64,000 nucleotides of DNA from the NCBI GenBank assembly GCA_964624475.1, contig CAZUYC010000133.1:13069-77068 (forward strand). Reading direction: 5' to 3'. Every line of letters starts with the position of its first letter. Positions within the stretch are counted from its first letter, which is position 1. The position numbers and the translations under genes are program-made. Below are positions 25,661 to 33,694 of this stretch, in pieces. This stretch comes from CAZUYC01 sp964624475 (lineage in GTDB: Bacteria > Myxococcota_A > UBA9160 > SMWR01). A model generated the notes under the pieces. The model had not been told where the DNA came from. It ran no database searches and was given only the letters and a program-made list of their open reading frames with translations.

Positions 25661-26998
25661 ATGAGCGCGATCCGCACGATCCTCTGGGTGGGCCGCGGCG
25701 AGCGCTTCCCGGCGCAGGTCGCCGACGCGCCGCTCCTCGACGTGGTCTTCGAGCACGACGTCGAGGCCGCGGCCGCGCTCCCGCTCGCGAGCTTCGACGC
25801 CTGCGTGCTCGACGCGGCAGAGCCGGAGGCCGCCCTCGCGGGCCTGCGCCGCCTGCGCGCGCGGCGCGGCTGCCCGCCGCTGCTCGTGCGCCTCGAGCGC
25901 GGCGGGGCCGACGCGGCGGAGCTCACGCGGGCCGGCGCCTCCGAGGTGGTGCTGCGCGCGGCCGGCGACGACTCCCCGAGCGAGCTGCTCGCGCGCCTCG
26001 ACCGCCTGACCCGCCCGCCCGGCCCCGCGCGGCGCCCGCCGCGACCCGCGGCCCACGACTCGATCCTCGGCGAGAGCGCCGGCATGCAGCGCGTCTTCGC
26101 GCTCGCCGAGCGCGCGAGCCGCACGCGCGCCACCGTGCTCCTCTCGGGCGAGACCGGCACCGGCAAGGAGCTCGTCGCCCGCGCCATCCACCGCGACGGG
26201 CCGCGCGGCGCGCAGGCCTTCGTCGCGGTCAACTGCGCCGCCTTCCCCGACACGCTGCTCGAGAGCGAGCTCTTCGGCCACGTGCGCGGCGCCTTCACCG
26301 GGGCCGACCGCGACAAGCGCGGGCTCGTCGAGGTGGCGGACGGCGGGACGCTCTTCCTCGACGAGGTCGGCGAGACCTCGGGTCCCTTCCAGGCGAAGCT
26401 TCTGCGCGCGCTCCAGGAGCGCGAGGTGCGGCCGGTCGGCGGCACGCGCTCGCGCGGCGTCGACGTGCGCGTGATCGCCGCCACGAACCGCGATCTCTGG
26501 CGCGAGGGAGCGGCGGGCGCTTTCCGCCCGGACCTCTACTTCCGGCTCGCGGTCTTCCCGATCCACATCCCGCCCCTGCGCGAGCGCGCCGGCGACGTGC
26601 TGCGCCTGGCATCCCACTTCCTCGACGCGCACGGGCGCGCCGAGGCAAAGCCGGGCGTGCGGCTCTCGCCCGAGGCCGAGCGCCTGCTCGAGGCGCACGC
26701 GTGGCCCGGGAACGTCCGCGAGCTCGAGAACGAGATCCAGCGCGCCCTGGCGCTCGCCGAGCCCGGCGAAACGCTCGCGCCCGACCACTTCTCCGACCGC
26801 CTGCGCGCGATCCTCCCGCCGATCGAGGCGAACCTCCGCCCCGGCGACAGCCTGCGCGAGACCCTCGACCGCGTCGAGGCCTGGCTGATCCGCGAAGCCT
26901 TGACCGCCCACGGCGGCCGCCGCGCGCAGACCGCGCGCCGCCTCGGCGTGACGCGCGAGGGGCTCTACAAGAAGATGCAGAGGCTCGGGATCGTCTGA
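25661..26998 (+). CDS. NtrC-family sigma-54-dependent transcriptional activator with degenerate receiver
   Basis: 445 residues from ATG 25661, which has a good AGGAGG site. Residues 1-125 look like a receiver domain (ILWVGRGERF, DACVLDAAEPEAALAGLRRL) but lack the normal acidic N-terminal pair. Residues ~140-375 are the AAA+ domain: Walker A GETGTGKE at 163, the sigma-54 contact loop GAFTGA at 210-215, Walker B GGTLFLDEVGE, sensor AATNRDL and R-finger region FRPDLYFRLAVFPI. The C-terminus is a Fis-type helix-turn-helix (GRRAQTARRLGVTREGLYKK). It activates sigma-54 promoters by remodelling the closed complex. No partner kinase is nearby, so the signal may not be classical phosphorylation. Confidence 0.94.
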   Translation: MSAIRTILWVGRGERFPAQVADAPLLDVVFEHDVEAAAALPLASFDACVLDAAEPEAALAGLRRLRARRGCPPLLVRLERGGADAAELTRAGASEVVLRAAGDDSPSELLARLDRLTRPPGPARRPPRPAAHDSILGESAGMQRVFALAERASRTRATVLLSGETGTGKELVARAIHRDGPRGAQAFVAVNCAAFPDTLLESELFGHVRGAFTGADRDKRGLVEVADGGTLFLDEVGETSGPFQAKLLRALQEREVRPVGGTRSRGVDVRVIAATNRDLWREGAAGAFRPDLYFRLAVFPIHIPPLRERAGDVLRLASHFLDAHGRAEAKPGVRLSPEAERLLEAHAWPGNVRELENEIQRALALAEPGETLAPDHFSDRLRAILPPIEANLRPGDSLRETLDRVEAWLIREALTAHGGRRAQTARRLGVTREGLYKKMQRLGIV

Positions 26999-27036
26999 GG
27001 CGGCGCGGCATCTCGGCGCGGCGGTGAGTCCGAGCC

Positions 27037-27546
27037 ATGGAAGATCTCACCTCTGCGGTCCCGAGCGAGCCCACCCGCATGACCGTCGAGCGCTACCTCG
27101 GCCTCGTCGAGGCCGGAGTGGCGAGGGCCAACGAGGCGCTGCTCCGGGCGATCGGAGGACGCGCGCACGTCCGCCCGCAGCTCTCGCTCGTCCTCGGCCG
27201 CCGCTCCGTCCCCGAGCCCGACCTGGCCGTCGTCCCCGGGTCGGCGGCGGACTACGACGCGGCGCATCCGACGACCGCGTGGCTCGTGATCGAGGTCGCC
27301 GAGACCTCGCTGCCCCAGGATCGCCTGAGCAAGGCCGCGATCTACGCCGCGGCCGGGATTCCCGAGTACTGGATCGTGAACCTGCGCGACGGCGTCGTCG
27401 AGGTGATGCGCGACCCCGATCCCGCGCACGCGCGCTGGCGCAGCGTGCAGAGCGTCGGGCGAGACGCGCGGCTCGAGCTCCCCGCCCTGCCCGGAGCGAG
27501 CGTCGCCGTCGCCGACCTGCTCCCCGAGCGCGACGCGTCTCGCTGA
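27037..27546 (+). CDS. Uma2-family putative restriction-like endonuclease
   Basis: 169 residues. The PD-(D/E)xK-like core is visible: VPEPDLAVVPGSAADY, then LVIEVAETSLPQDRLSKAAI, then YAAAGIPEYWIVNLRDGVVE, the hallmark of Uma2 (DUF820). Members usually run ~185-195 residues. The stretch between the N-terminal helix (MTVERYLGLVEAG) and the first strand is short here, so part of the fold may be abbreviated. Uma2 genes are scattered in many copies in cyanobacteria and deltaproteobacteria; their role is unproven. Confidence 0.88.
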   Translation: MEDLTSAVPSEPTRMTVERYLGLVEAGVARANEALLRAIGGRAHVRPQLSLVLGRRSVPEPDLAVVPGSAADYDAAHPTTAWLVIEVAETSLPQDRLSKAAIYAAAGIPEYWIVNLRDGVVEVMRDPDPAHARWRSVQSVGRDARLELPALPGASVAVADLLPERDASR

Positions 27547-27611
27547 ACCTCTCGCCCACGGGCGCACGCCGGAGGCCGGCTCCGTTATGCTCCGACGCGC
27601 GGAGGGGGGCC

Positions 27612-29999
27612 ATGCGGGCGGGTTCCGAGCGGACTTATCCCTTCGTCCTGATCGGGCTCGTCTCCTGCTCGCTCCTCATGTACGAGGTGCTGCTGACGCG
27701 GATCTGCGCGCTGCGCGTGGCCTTCCACTTCGGCTACCTCGTGATCAGCAACGGGCTGCTCGCGATCGGCGCGAGCGGGACTTGCCTCACGCTGGCGCAA
27801 GCGAGGCTCCGGCGGAGCCCGCGGGCCTGGGCCTTCGGGCTCACCCTCGCCTACGTGGCGTCGCTGCTCGCGACCTACGCCTTCCTCGTGAGCTACCGCC
27901 TCGACACGCCCGAGTCGGGGCAGCTCGACCTCTCGCAGGCGACGAGCCTCGCGCGCTTCGCCGTCTTCAACCTGGCCGCCGCCGTGCCCTTCTTCTTCGG
28001 CGGGGGCGTCATCGGCATGCTCCTCAGCTTCGGGGCCGAGCGCGTGAACCGCCTCTACTTCGTCGATCTCGTCGGCGCGGCGCTCGGCTGCCTGCTCTCG
28101 CCCCTGGCGCTCACCCTCTTCGGCGCGGGCGGGTGCCTGCTCGTGGGGGCGCTGCTCGGGCTCGCCGGCGCCGCGGCAGCCACGCCGCCGGAGCGCCGGC
28201 GTCTCGCCCTTCCCGCGTTCGCGGTGGCCGCGCTCGCGGGAGGCGCGCTCGTGCCCCGCATCGAGGCCTGGCTCCCCGTCCCGGGCCGCGGGATCCTGGC
28301 GCTGACGCGCGAGCACCGGGTCGACACCTCGCGCCGCGCGGACTACACGCGCTGGACGGCGACCAGCCGCATCGACCTCGTCTCGGGCGCGGAGAAGGCG
28401 GGCGTCATCTATACGCGCGGGACGCGCACCGAGGGGCATCCCCCCGTCCCCGACGAGAAGATCATCGTACAGGACGCGAACGCGGGGACGGTGCTCGTGA
28501 ACTTCTCCGACCACCCCGAGGCGCTCGAGATCCTGCGCCGCTCGATGTACGCGGCGGCGGTGCGCCTCCAGTCGAGCCCGCGCGTGCTCGTGATCGGCGT
28601 CGGCGGCGGGAACGACGTCTGGGCGGCCCTCGCCTCGGGCGCGCGCTCGGTGCGCGGGATCGAGCTCAACGCGCCGATCGTCGAGATCCACCGGGAGGTC
28701 TTCCCCGACTACACGCGCGCGCTGGTCGGCGACCCCCGCGTCGAGCTCGTTGTCGACGAGGGGCGGAGCGCCCTCTCGCGCGACCCGCGCCGCTACGACG
28801 TGATCCAGATGACCGGCGTCGACACCTGGACGGGGCTCAAGTCCGGCGCCTACGTGCTGGCCGAGAACTACCTCTACACGCGCGAGGCGATCGAGACCAT
28901 GCTGGGCCGCCTCGCCCCGGGCGGGATCCTCCAGATCATCCGCATGGCGCGCGAGATGGAGGCCCTGCGCATGGCCGCGAACCTCGACGCGGCCGTGCGC
29001 TCGGCCGGGGGGACGCCGCTCCGGCGCTCGCTCATCGCCATGCACACGGGCGACGTCCTGATGGCCTTCCTGCTGAAGAAGGGCGCCTTCACGCCCGCCG
29101 AGGTCGACTCGACGCTGCGCTACGTCGCCGAGAACGGGATCTTCCCGGTCTACCTCCCGGGCTACCGCACCGGCAACGCCGTCGAGGAGTTCGTGAAGGC
29201 GGAGGACAAGGCGGCCTTCATCGACGCGTACCCCCGCGACATCTCGCCCACCAGCGACGACCGGCCCTACTTCTTCAACTTCGCGCGCTGGAGCGATCCG
29301 TGGCGCAGCCGCGAGCTCGCGACCGAGCCGCCGCACGTCTCGCAGGGGAACCCCTTCCTGATCCTCGCGCAGCTCGGGCTCGCGCTGCTGCTGAGCGTGC
29401 TCCTGATCGCGGCGCCGCTCTGGCGCCTGCCCGGGGCGCGGCACGCCGGCGCGGGGCGCTTCCTCGTCTACTTCGCGGGCGTGGGCCTCGGCTTCATCAT
29501 GATCGAGATCGGGATGATGCAGAAGCTCACCGTCTTCCTCGGCCACCCGATCTATTCGATCACCGTGACGCTGGCCTCGCTGCTCTTCTTCGCGGGCCTG
29601 GGCTCGCTCGTCTCGGAGGGCTGGTTCCGGGCGGCGCCCGGGCGGGCCGCCTGGCTGCCGGCGGGCCTCGCCCTCTTCGTCGGCGCCTTCCTGTTCGCCT
29701 GGCCGGCGCTCTTCGCCGCGCTGGTCGGGCTCCCGCTAGCGGCCCGGATCGCGCTCGCGGTCGCGATCCTGGCGCCGCTCGGCCTGCTCCTCGGCGTCCC
29801 CTTCGCCTACGGGATCCGCCGCCTGCGCGAGACGGCGCCGGAGATCGTGCCCTGGGCCTGGGCGGTGAACGGCTGCACGAGCGTCGTCGGCTCCATCGCG
29901 ACCGTGATCCTCTCGATGACGCTCGGCTTCGCCGCGACCCTCGCGATCGCCGCCGGGATCTACGCGCTGGCCTTCGCATCCCTGCTCGCGCGGCGGTAG
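27612..29999 (+). CDS. Membrane protein with embedded spermidine-synthase-like domain (paralogue 2)
   Basis: 795 residues with the same plan as the gene at 20898-23315: N-terminal helices from YPFVLIGLVSCSLLMYEVLL, a central Rossmann domain (VLVIGVGGGNDVWAALASGA, VRGIELNAPIVEIHREV, YDVIQMTGVDTWTGLKSGAY) and C-terminal helices with the shared PEIVPWAWAVNGCTSVVGS. Both paralogues keep VDT and GAYVL-E-YLYT-EA in the putative active region. Substrate unknown; polyamine synthesis is only a label. ATG 27612 follows GGAGGGGGGCC. Confidence 0.86.
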   Translation: MRAGSERTYPFVLIGLVSCSLLMYEVLLTRICALRVAFHFGYLVISNGLLAIGASGTCLTLAQARLRRSPRAWAFGLTLAYVASLLATYAFLVSYRLDTPESGQLDLSQATSLARFAVFNLAAAVPFFFGGGVIGMLLSFGAERVNRLYFVDLVGAALGCLLSPLALTLFGAGGCLLVGALLGLAGAAAATPPERRRLALPAFAVAALAGGALVPRIEAWLPVPGRGILALTREHRVDTSRRADYTRWTATSRIDLVSGAEKAGVIYTRGTRTEGHPPVPDEKIIVQDANAGTVLVNFSDHPEALEILRRSMYAAAVRLQSSPRVLVIGVGGGNDVWAALASGARSVRGIELNAPIVEIHREVFPDYTRALVGDPRVELVVDEGRSALSRDPRRYDVIQMTGVDTWTGLKSGAYVLAENYLYTREAIETMLGRLAPGGILQIIRMAREMEALRMAANLDAAVRSAGGTPLRRSLIAMHTGDVLMAFLLKKGAFTPAEVDSTLRYVAENGIFPVYLPGYRTGNAVEEFVKAEDKAAFIDAYPRDISPTSDDRPYFFNFARWSDPWRSRELATEPPHVSQGNPFLILAQLGLALLLSVLLIAAPLWRLPGARHAGAGRFLVYFAGVGLGFIMIEIGMMQKLTVFLGHPIYSITVTLASLLFFAGLGSLVSEGWFRAAPGRAAWLPAGLALFVGAFLFAWPALFAALVGLPLAARIALAVAILAPLGLLLGVPFAYGIRRLRETAPEIVPWAWAVNGCTSVVGSIATVILSMTLGFAATLAIAAGIYALAFASLLARR

Positions 30000-30020
30000 G
30001 ATCGGACGCGGAGGCACGCC

Positions 30021-30845
30021 GTGTACGAAGAGATCCGCTACGAGGTCGCCGACCCGCTCGCCACGATCACGTTCGACCGCCCGGCGGTGCTGAACGCCTG
30101 GACCGACCGGATGGGCGCCGAGGTCCGGCACGCGCTCGCGCAGGCCGAGGCCGACCGGCGCGTCGTCGCGATCGCCCTGACCGGCGCCGGGCGCGGCTTC
30201 TGCTCCGGCGCGGACCTGAAGCGCCTGCGGGCGCTGAGCGCCGGCGAGGGATCGCTGGCCGAAGTCCCCCCCGAGCTCGCCGCGGAGCCCGGCGACCCCG
30301 AGGCCGGCCCCGACTTCCGCGGCACCTACACCTACCCGATGTCGATCCGCAAGCCCGTCATCGCGGCCATCAACGGGCCGGTCGCCGGCATGGCGGTCCC
30401 GATCGCGCTCGCCTGCGACCTGCGCTTCGCCTCGGAGCGCGCGAGCTTCACCACGGCCTTCTCGCGCCGCGGCCTCGTCGCCGAGTGGGGCGTCGCCTGG
30501 CTCCTCGGGCGCCTCGTCGGCCCCGCGCACGCGCTCGACATCCTTCTCTCGGCGCGCCGCTTCGACGCGGCCGAGGCCGAGCGCATCGGCCTCGTGAACC
30601 GCGTGCTGCCGCACGACGAGCTCCTGCCCTTCGTGCGCGAGTACGCCGCGGACCTCGCCGCGAACTGCTCGCCCGCCTCGATGGCGATCATGAAGCGGCA
30701 GGTCTACCAGCAGCTGCACGCGGCGCTCGGCCCGTCCGAGCGCGAGGCCGTGCAGCTCATGCTCGAGAGCTTCAAGCGCCCGGACTTCCGCGAGGGCGTG
30801 GTCTCGTTCCTGGAGAAGCGCCCCCCGCGCTTCGAGCGGATCTGA
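30021..30845 (+). CDS. Enoyl-CoA hydratase/isomerase family protein
   Basis: A 274-residue crotonase-fold protein. The oxyanion-hole regions are visible as GRGFCSGADLKRLRAL and AAINGPVAGMAVPIALACDL, followed by ASFTTAFSRRGLVAEWGVAW. The glutamate of the second catalytic position lies in LVAEWGVAW. It probably hydrates or isomerises an acyl-CoA. The chain and pathway are not identifiable. GTG start. It sits 21 bp after the membrane paralogue and 18 bp before the SGNH gene, all in one direction. Confidence 0.92.
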   Translation: MYEEIRYEVADPLATITFDRPAVLNAWTDRMGAEVRHALAQAEADRRVVAIALTGAGRGFCSGADLKRLRALSAGEGSLAEVPPELAAEPGDPEAGPDFRGTYTYPMSIRKPVIAAINGPVAGMAVPIALACDLRFASERASFTTAFSRRGLVAEWGVAWLLGRLVGPAHALDILLSARRFDAAEAERIGLVNRVLPHDELLPFVREYAADLAANCSPASMAIMKRQVYQQLHAALGPSEREAVQLMLESFKRPDFREGVVSFLEKRPPRFERI

Positions 30846-30863
30846 GGGAGCCCCCCCGGCCCG

Positions 30864-31841
30864 GTGAGGCGCCTCGCGACCGTCGCTGCGATCTCGCTGC
30901 TGGGCCTGCTCCTCGCGGAAGGCGTCCTGCGCCTCGCGGCCCGGGCCGTGCCCGCTCTCCTCGCGCGCCGGGCCGAGCCGGCGGCGGGGGCGACCTTCCG
31001 CATCCTCTGCCTCGGCGACTCGCACACCTACGGCTGGGGCGTCGAGCGCGCCGAGGCGTGGCCGGCCCGGCTCCAGAGCCTGCTCGACGCTGCGGGCGCG
31101 CCGCTGCGCTTCGAGGTCACGAACCTCGGCATCCCCGCGAGCAACTCGGCGCAGCTCCTGGCGACGCTGCCCGCGAACCTCGTGCGCTACGCGCCGGACC
31201 TCCTGATCGTGGCGACCGGCGGCAACGACGTCGTGAACCAGGCCGGGCTCGACGCGGCGCCGGACGCAGGCGCGCTCCAGCGCCTGCACCGCGCGCTCTG
31301 GGACGCCTCGCGGCTCTACCGGCTCCTGGCCCTCGCCGTCCACGACCGCGAGCTGCGCGGCGTGCCGCGCGCCGACGGCGCCCCGGAGGTGCGCTGGAGG
31401 AACCCGCTCGCCGCCGTGGAGGTCGACCACGGCGCCAGCGTGGAACGCTTCGAGCACCGGATCACCTGGGGCGTCTTCCTCGAGCCGGCCGAGCACGAGC
31501 GGATCACCCGCCGCAACCTCGAGGCGATCGTCCGCGTGGCGCGCGAGGCGGACGTGCCGATCGTGCTCGCCTCCTACGTGCACACGGTCGGTCCCCACGG
31601 CGTCGCGAACCGCGCGATGGCCGGGATCCCGGGGGCGCTCTTCGTCTCGCAGACCTGGCCGGGCGATCTCGCGCCCCATCTGCCGCCGCAGGAGCGCGGC
31701 CGCGGCCTCTTTCTGCCGGACCTCCACCCTCGCCCACCGGTCTATGCCGCCTTCGCGGCGCACCTTCGGGAGGCCCTGGTCGCAGCGCAGCTCGTGCCGA
31801 CGGGGCGCAGGGCCTCGCCGCGCGGATCGCGCTCCCGATGA
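30864..31841 (+). CDS. SGNH/GDSL-family hydrolase, membrane-anchored or secreted
   Basis: 325 residues. The N-terminal hydrophobic stretch (LATVAAISLLGLLLAEGVLR) is a signal or anchor. Block I is ILCLGDSHTYGWG, with the nucleophile Ser in GDSH. Block II is LGIPASNSAQLLA, block III is VATGGNDVVN, and block V carries D-x-H in LPDLHPRPPVYAAFA. This is an esterase/acyl-hydrolase fold on the outer face. Substrate unknown. The stop TGA (31839-31841) lies within the first unit of the following repeat array, so the last few residues are encoded by repeat-flanking DNA. Confidence 0.88.
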   Translation: MRRLATVAAISLLGLLLAEGVLRLAARAVPALLARRAEPAAGATFRILCLGDSHTYGWGVERAEAWPARLQSLLDAAGAPLRFEVTNLGIPASNSAQLLATLPANLVRYAPDLLIVATGGNDVVNQAGLDAAPDAGALQRLHRALWDASRLYRLLALAVHDRELRGVPRADGAPEVRWRNPLAAVEVDHGASVERFEHRITWGVFLEPAEHERITRRNLEAIVRVAREADVPIVLASYVHTVGPHGVANRAMAGIPGALFVSQTWPGDLAPHLPPQERGRGLFLPDLHPRPPVYAAFAAHLREALVAAQLVPTGRRASPRGSRSR

Positions 31842-31978
31842 ACTTCGCTCGGCTTCGCCTCGCTGCGCGCTTCGCTCCCGATGAACTTCGCTCGGCTTCG
31901 CCTCGCTGCGCGCTTCGCTCCCGATGAACTTCGCTCGGCTTCGCCTCGCTGCGCGCTTCGCTTGCGGCGGCCTCGCCT
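31838..31978 (+). repeat. Tandem array, three 43-bp units of the intergenic repeat
   Basis: Units begin ATGAACTTCGCTCGGCTTCG and continue CCTCGCTGCGCGCTTCGCTC. Starts are at 31838, 31881 and 31924, a period of 43 bp. The third unit ends in TTGCGGCGGCCTCGCC. It fills the convergent gap before the acyltransferase gene. Confidence 0.9.
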
Positions 31979-31998
31979 AGCCGATCACCACTCCGGGG

Positions 31999-32898
31999 TC
32001 ACCAGAACCAGTTCCGGCGCGCGGCGCGGGCCTCGGCGACGAGGTCGCGGATCGACTCCTTCACCGTCTCGACGCGCGCCTCGATCGCCGCGTCCTCCTC
32101 GTTCGGATCGCCCTCGAAGCGCAGCGGCTCGCCGAAGTGGATGCGGAACTTGACCGGCAGCGGCACGAAGCCTCCGAGCCCGAGCCACGGGAAGGTCGGC
32201 GTGATCGGGAAGGCCGGCGCTCCGACGAGGCGCCCGAGCGCGCGCACGTTGGCGATCCCCGGCGACTGCTCCTCGCCGCCGACGATCCCGATCGGGACGA
32301 TCGGCGTGTCGGTCTCGAGCGCGAGGCGCAGGAAGCCCTTGCCGAAGGGCTGAAGCTGGTAGCGGCGGCGCCAGGGCTTCACGAAGCCGCGCTGGCCCTC
32401 CGGGAAGACCATCACCGCCTCGCCGTGATCGAGCAGCTGGGTGCAGTTCTCGGGCGTCCCCACCACCGAGCCCATGCGGTGCATGAAGACGCTGAAGAAC
32501 GGGATCGTGGGCAGGTAGTACTCCCCCATGCCGCGCACCAGCCGCGGCGGCTCGGCCTCGAGGAGCATCGCCATGCCGAGCATCGTGCCGTCCCAGGCGA
32601 AGGTGTTGCCCGCGTGGTTCGCGACCAGCAGCACCCGCCCTTCCGGCACCCTCTCGATGCCGCGCGTCTCGACGCGCAGCCAGAAGCGGTAGACGAGGCA
32701 CAACGCGAGCATCAGCTGGCGACCGTACTCCGGATCGAGGCCGAAGGGGTCGTAGCCGTACTCGTTGAGGCGCGTCGGGAGGCGCGCCAGGCGGTGCTCG
32801 ACCCGCTCGACGAGCTCGCGCACCGCCTGCGGCAGGAGACGGCGCACGAGGCCCGGGCGGGGCAGCGGGCGGAAGGGGACCAGCGCGCGGGCGCTCAA
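31999..32898 (-). CDS. 1-acyl-sn-glycerol-3-phosphate acyltransferase-like (PlsC-family) protein
   Basis: A 299-residue PlsC-type acyltransferase. The catalytic block is LLVANHAGNTFAWDGTML, a variant of the usual HxxxxD with N-H-x4-W-D spacing. It is followed by VFPEGQRGF (FPEGxR block) and TPIVPIGIVGGEEQSPGI. It transfers an acyl chain to a glycerolipid or related acceptor at the inner membrane. TTG start, overlapping the hydrolase stop as TTGA, so the two are coupled. A shorter start near the VRRLLPQAVREL region is possible. Confidence 0.85.
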   Translation of the reverse strand: MSARALVPFRPLPRPGLVRRLLPQAVRELVERVEHRLARLPTRLNEYGYDPFGLDPEYGRQLMLALCLVYRFWLRVETRGIERVPEGRVLLVANHAGNTFAWDGTMLGMAMLLEAEPPRLVRGMGEYYLPTIPFFSVFMHRMGSVVGTPENCTQLLDHGEAVMVFPEGQRGFVKPWRRRYQLQPFGKGFLRLALETDTPIVPIGIVGGEEQSPGIANVRALGRLVGAPAFPITPTFPWLGLGGFVPLPVKFRIHFGEPLRFEGDPNEEDAAIEARVETVKESIRDLVAEARAARRNWFW

Positions 32899-33581
32899 GC
32901 GAGCTCCGCGCGCAGGAACACGAGCAGGCGCTCCCAGCCCTCGGCGGCGGCGCGCGCGTCGAAGCGGTCCGGGCGCGTCTCGTTCATGAAGCCGTGCTGC
33001 ACGCCGCGCTGGACGAGGACGGACGCGCGCTTGCCGCCCGCGCGGAGGGCCCGCCGCAGCCCCTCGATCGACTCGGCGGGGATGAACTCGTCGTGCTCGG
33101 CGAAGACCGCGAGCACGGCGGCCGCGAGCGGGGCCAAATCGAGGGGCGGCGACGGGAAGAGCCCGTAGAAGTCGACCGCCGCCCCCACGCGCCGGTTCCG
33201 CGCCCCGGCCAGCAGCGCGAGGTGGCCGCCCATGCAGAAGCCGAGGACGCCGACCCGCGGGCCGTCGACCGCATGGTGGGAGAGGAGCGCGTGGACCGCC
33301 CCGTCGAGGTCCTCGCCCACGCGCTTCAGGTCGAGCTCCGCGACGAGCGCCCGCGCCTCGCCCGGGTCGCGCGCGAGCCGCCCGTCGAAGAGATCGGGGG
33401 CGAGCGCCGTAAGGCCCTCGCGCGCGAGGCGCGCGCAGACGCCGCGGACGAAGCCGTCGAGGCCCCACGCCTCGTGGAGCACCACGATCCCCGGCCCGTG
33501 CCCGGACGCGGGAATCGCGACGTGCGCGCCGATGCGCCGGTCGCCCGCGGCGTACGAGCTCTCCTCGGAACGGACGTCCAT
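32895..33581 (-). CDS. Dienelactone hydrolase family protein
   Basis: A 228-residue alpha/beta hydrolase. The nucleophile elbow is GFCMGGH (a G-x-C-x-G-G cysteine elbow, typical of dienelactone hydrolases). The Asp lies in FAEHDEFIPAE and the His in VQHGFMNETRPDRF. Early motifs are PGIVVLHEAWGLDGF and LAPDLFDGRLARDP. It probably cleaves a lactone or ester in the cytoplasm. ATG 33581 chosen; ATG 33596 is an alternative with a closer GGAGG. It is translationally coupled to the acyltransferase and divergent from the nucleotidyltransferase gene. Confidence 0.9.
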   Translation of the reverse strand: MDVRSEESSYAAGDRRIGAHVAIPASGHGPGIVVLHEAWGLDGFVRGVCARLAREGLTALAPDLFDGRLARDPGEARALVAELDLKRVGEDLDGAVHALLSHHAVDGPRVGVLGFCMGGHLALLAGARNRRVGAAVDFYGLFPSPPLDLAPLAAAVLAVFAEHDEFIPAESIEGLRRALRAGGKRASVLVQRGVQHGFMNETRPDRFDARAAAEGWERLLVFLRAELA

Positions 33582-33694
33582 GCTCCCCGTGCGCATCCTC
33601 CTCCCGCTCGGCCACGCAGGCTCCGCGAGCGCGACCTCCGCGCGCGAGGATACCAGAGCCTCGCTCGCTCCCTCGCGCCCGGTACACTGCCCGG

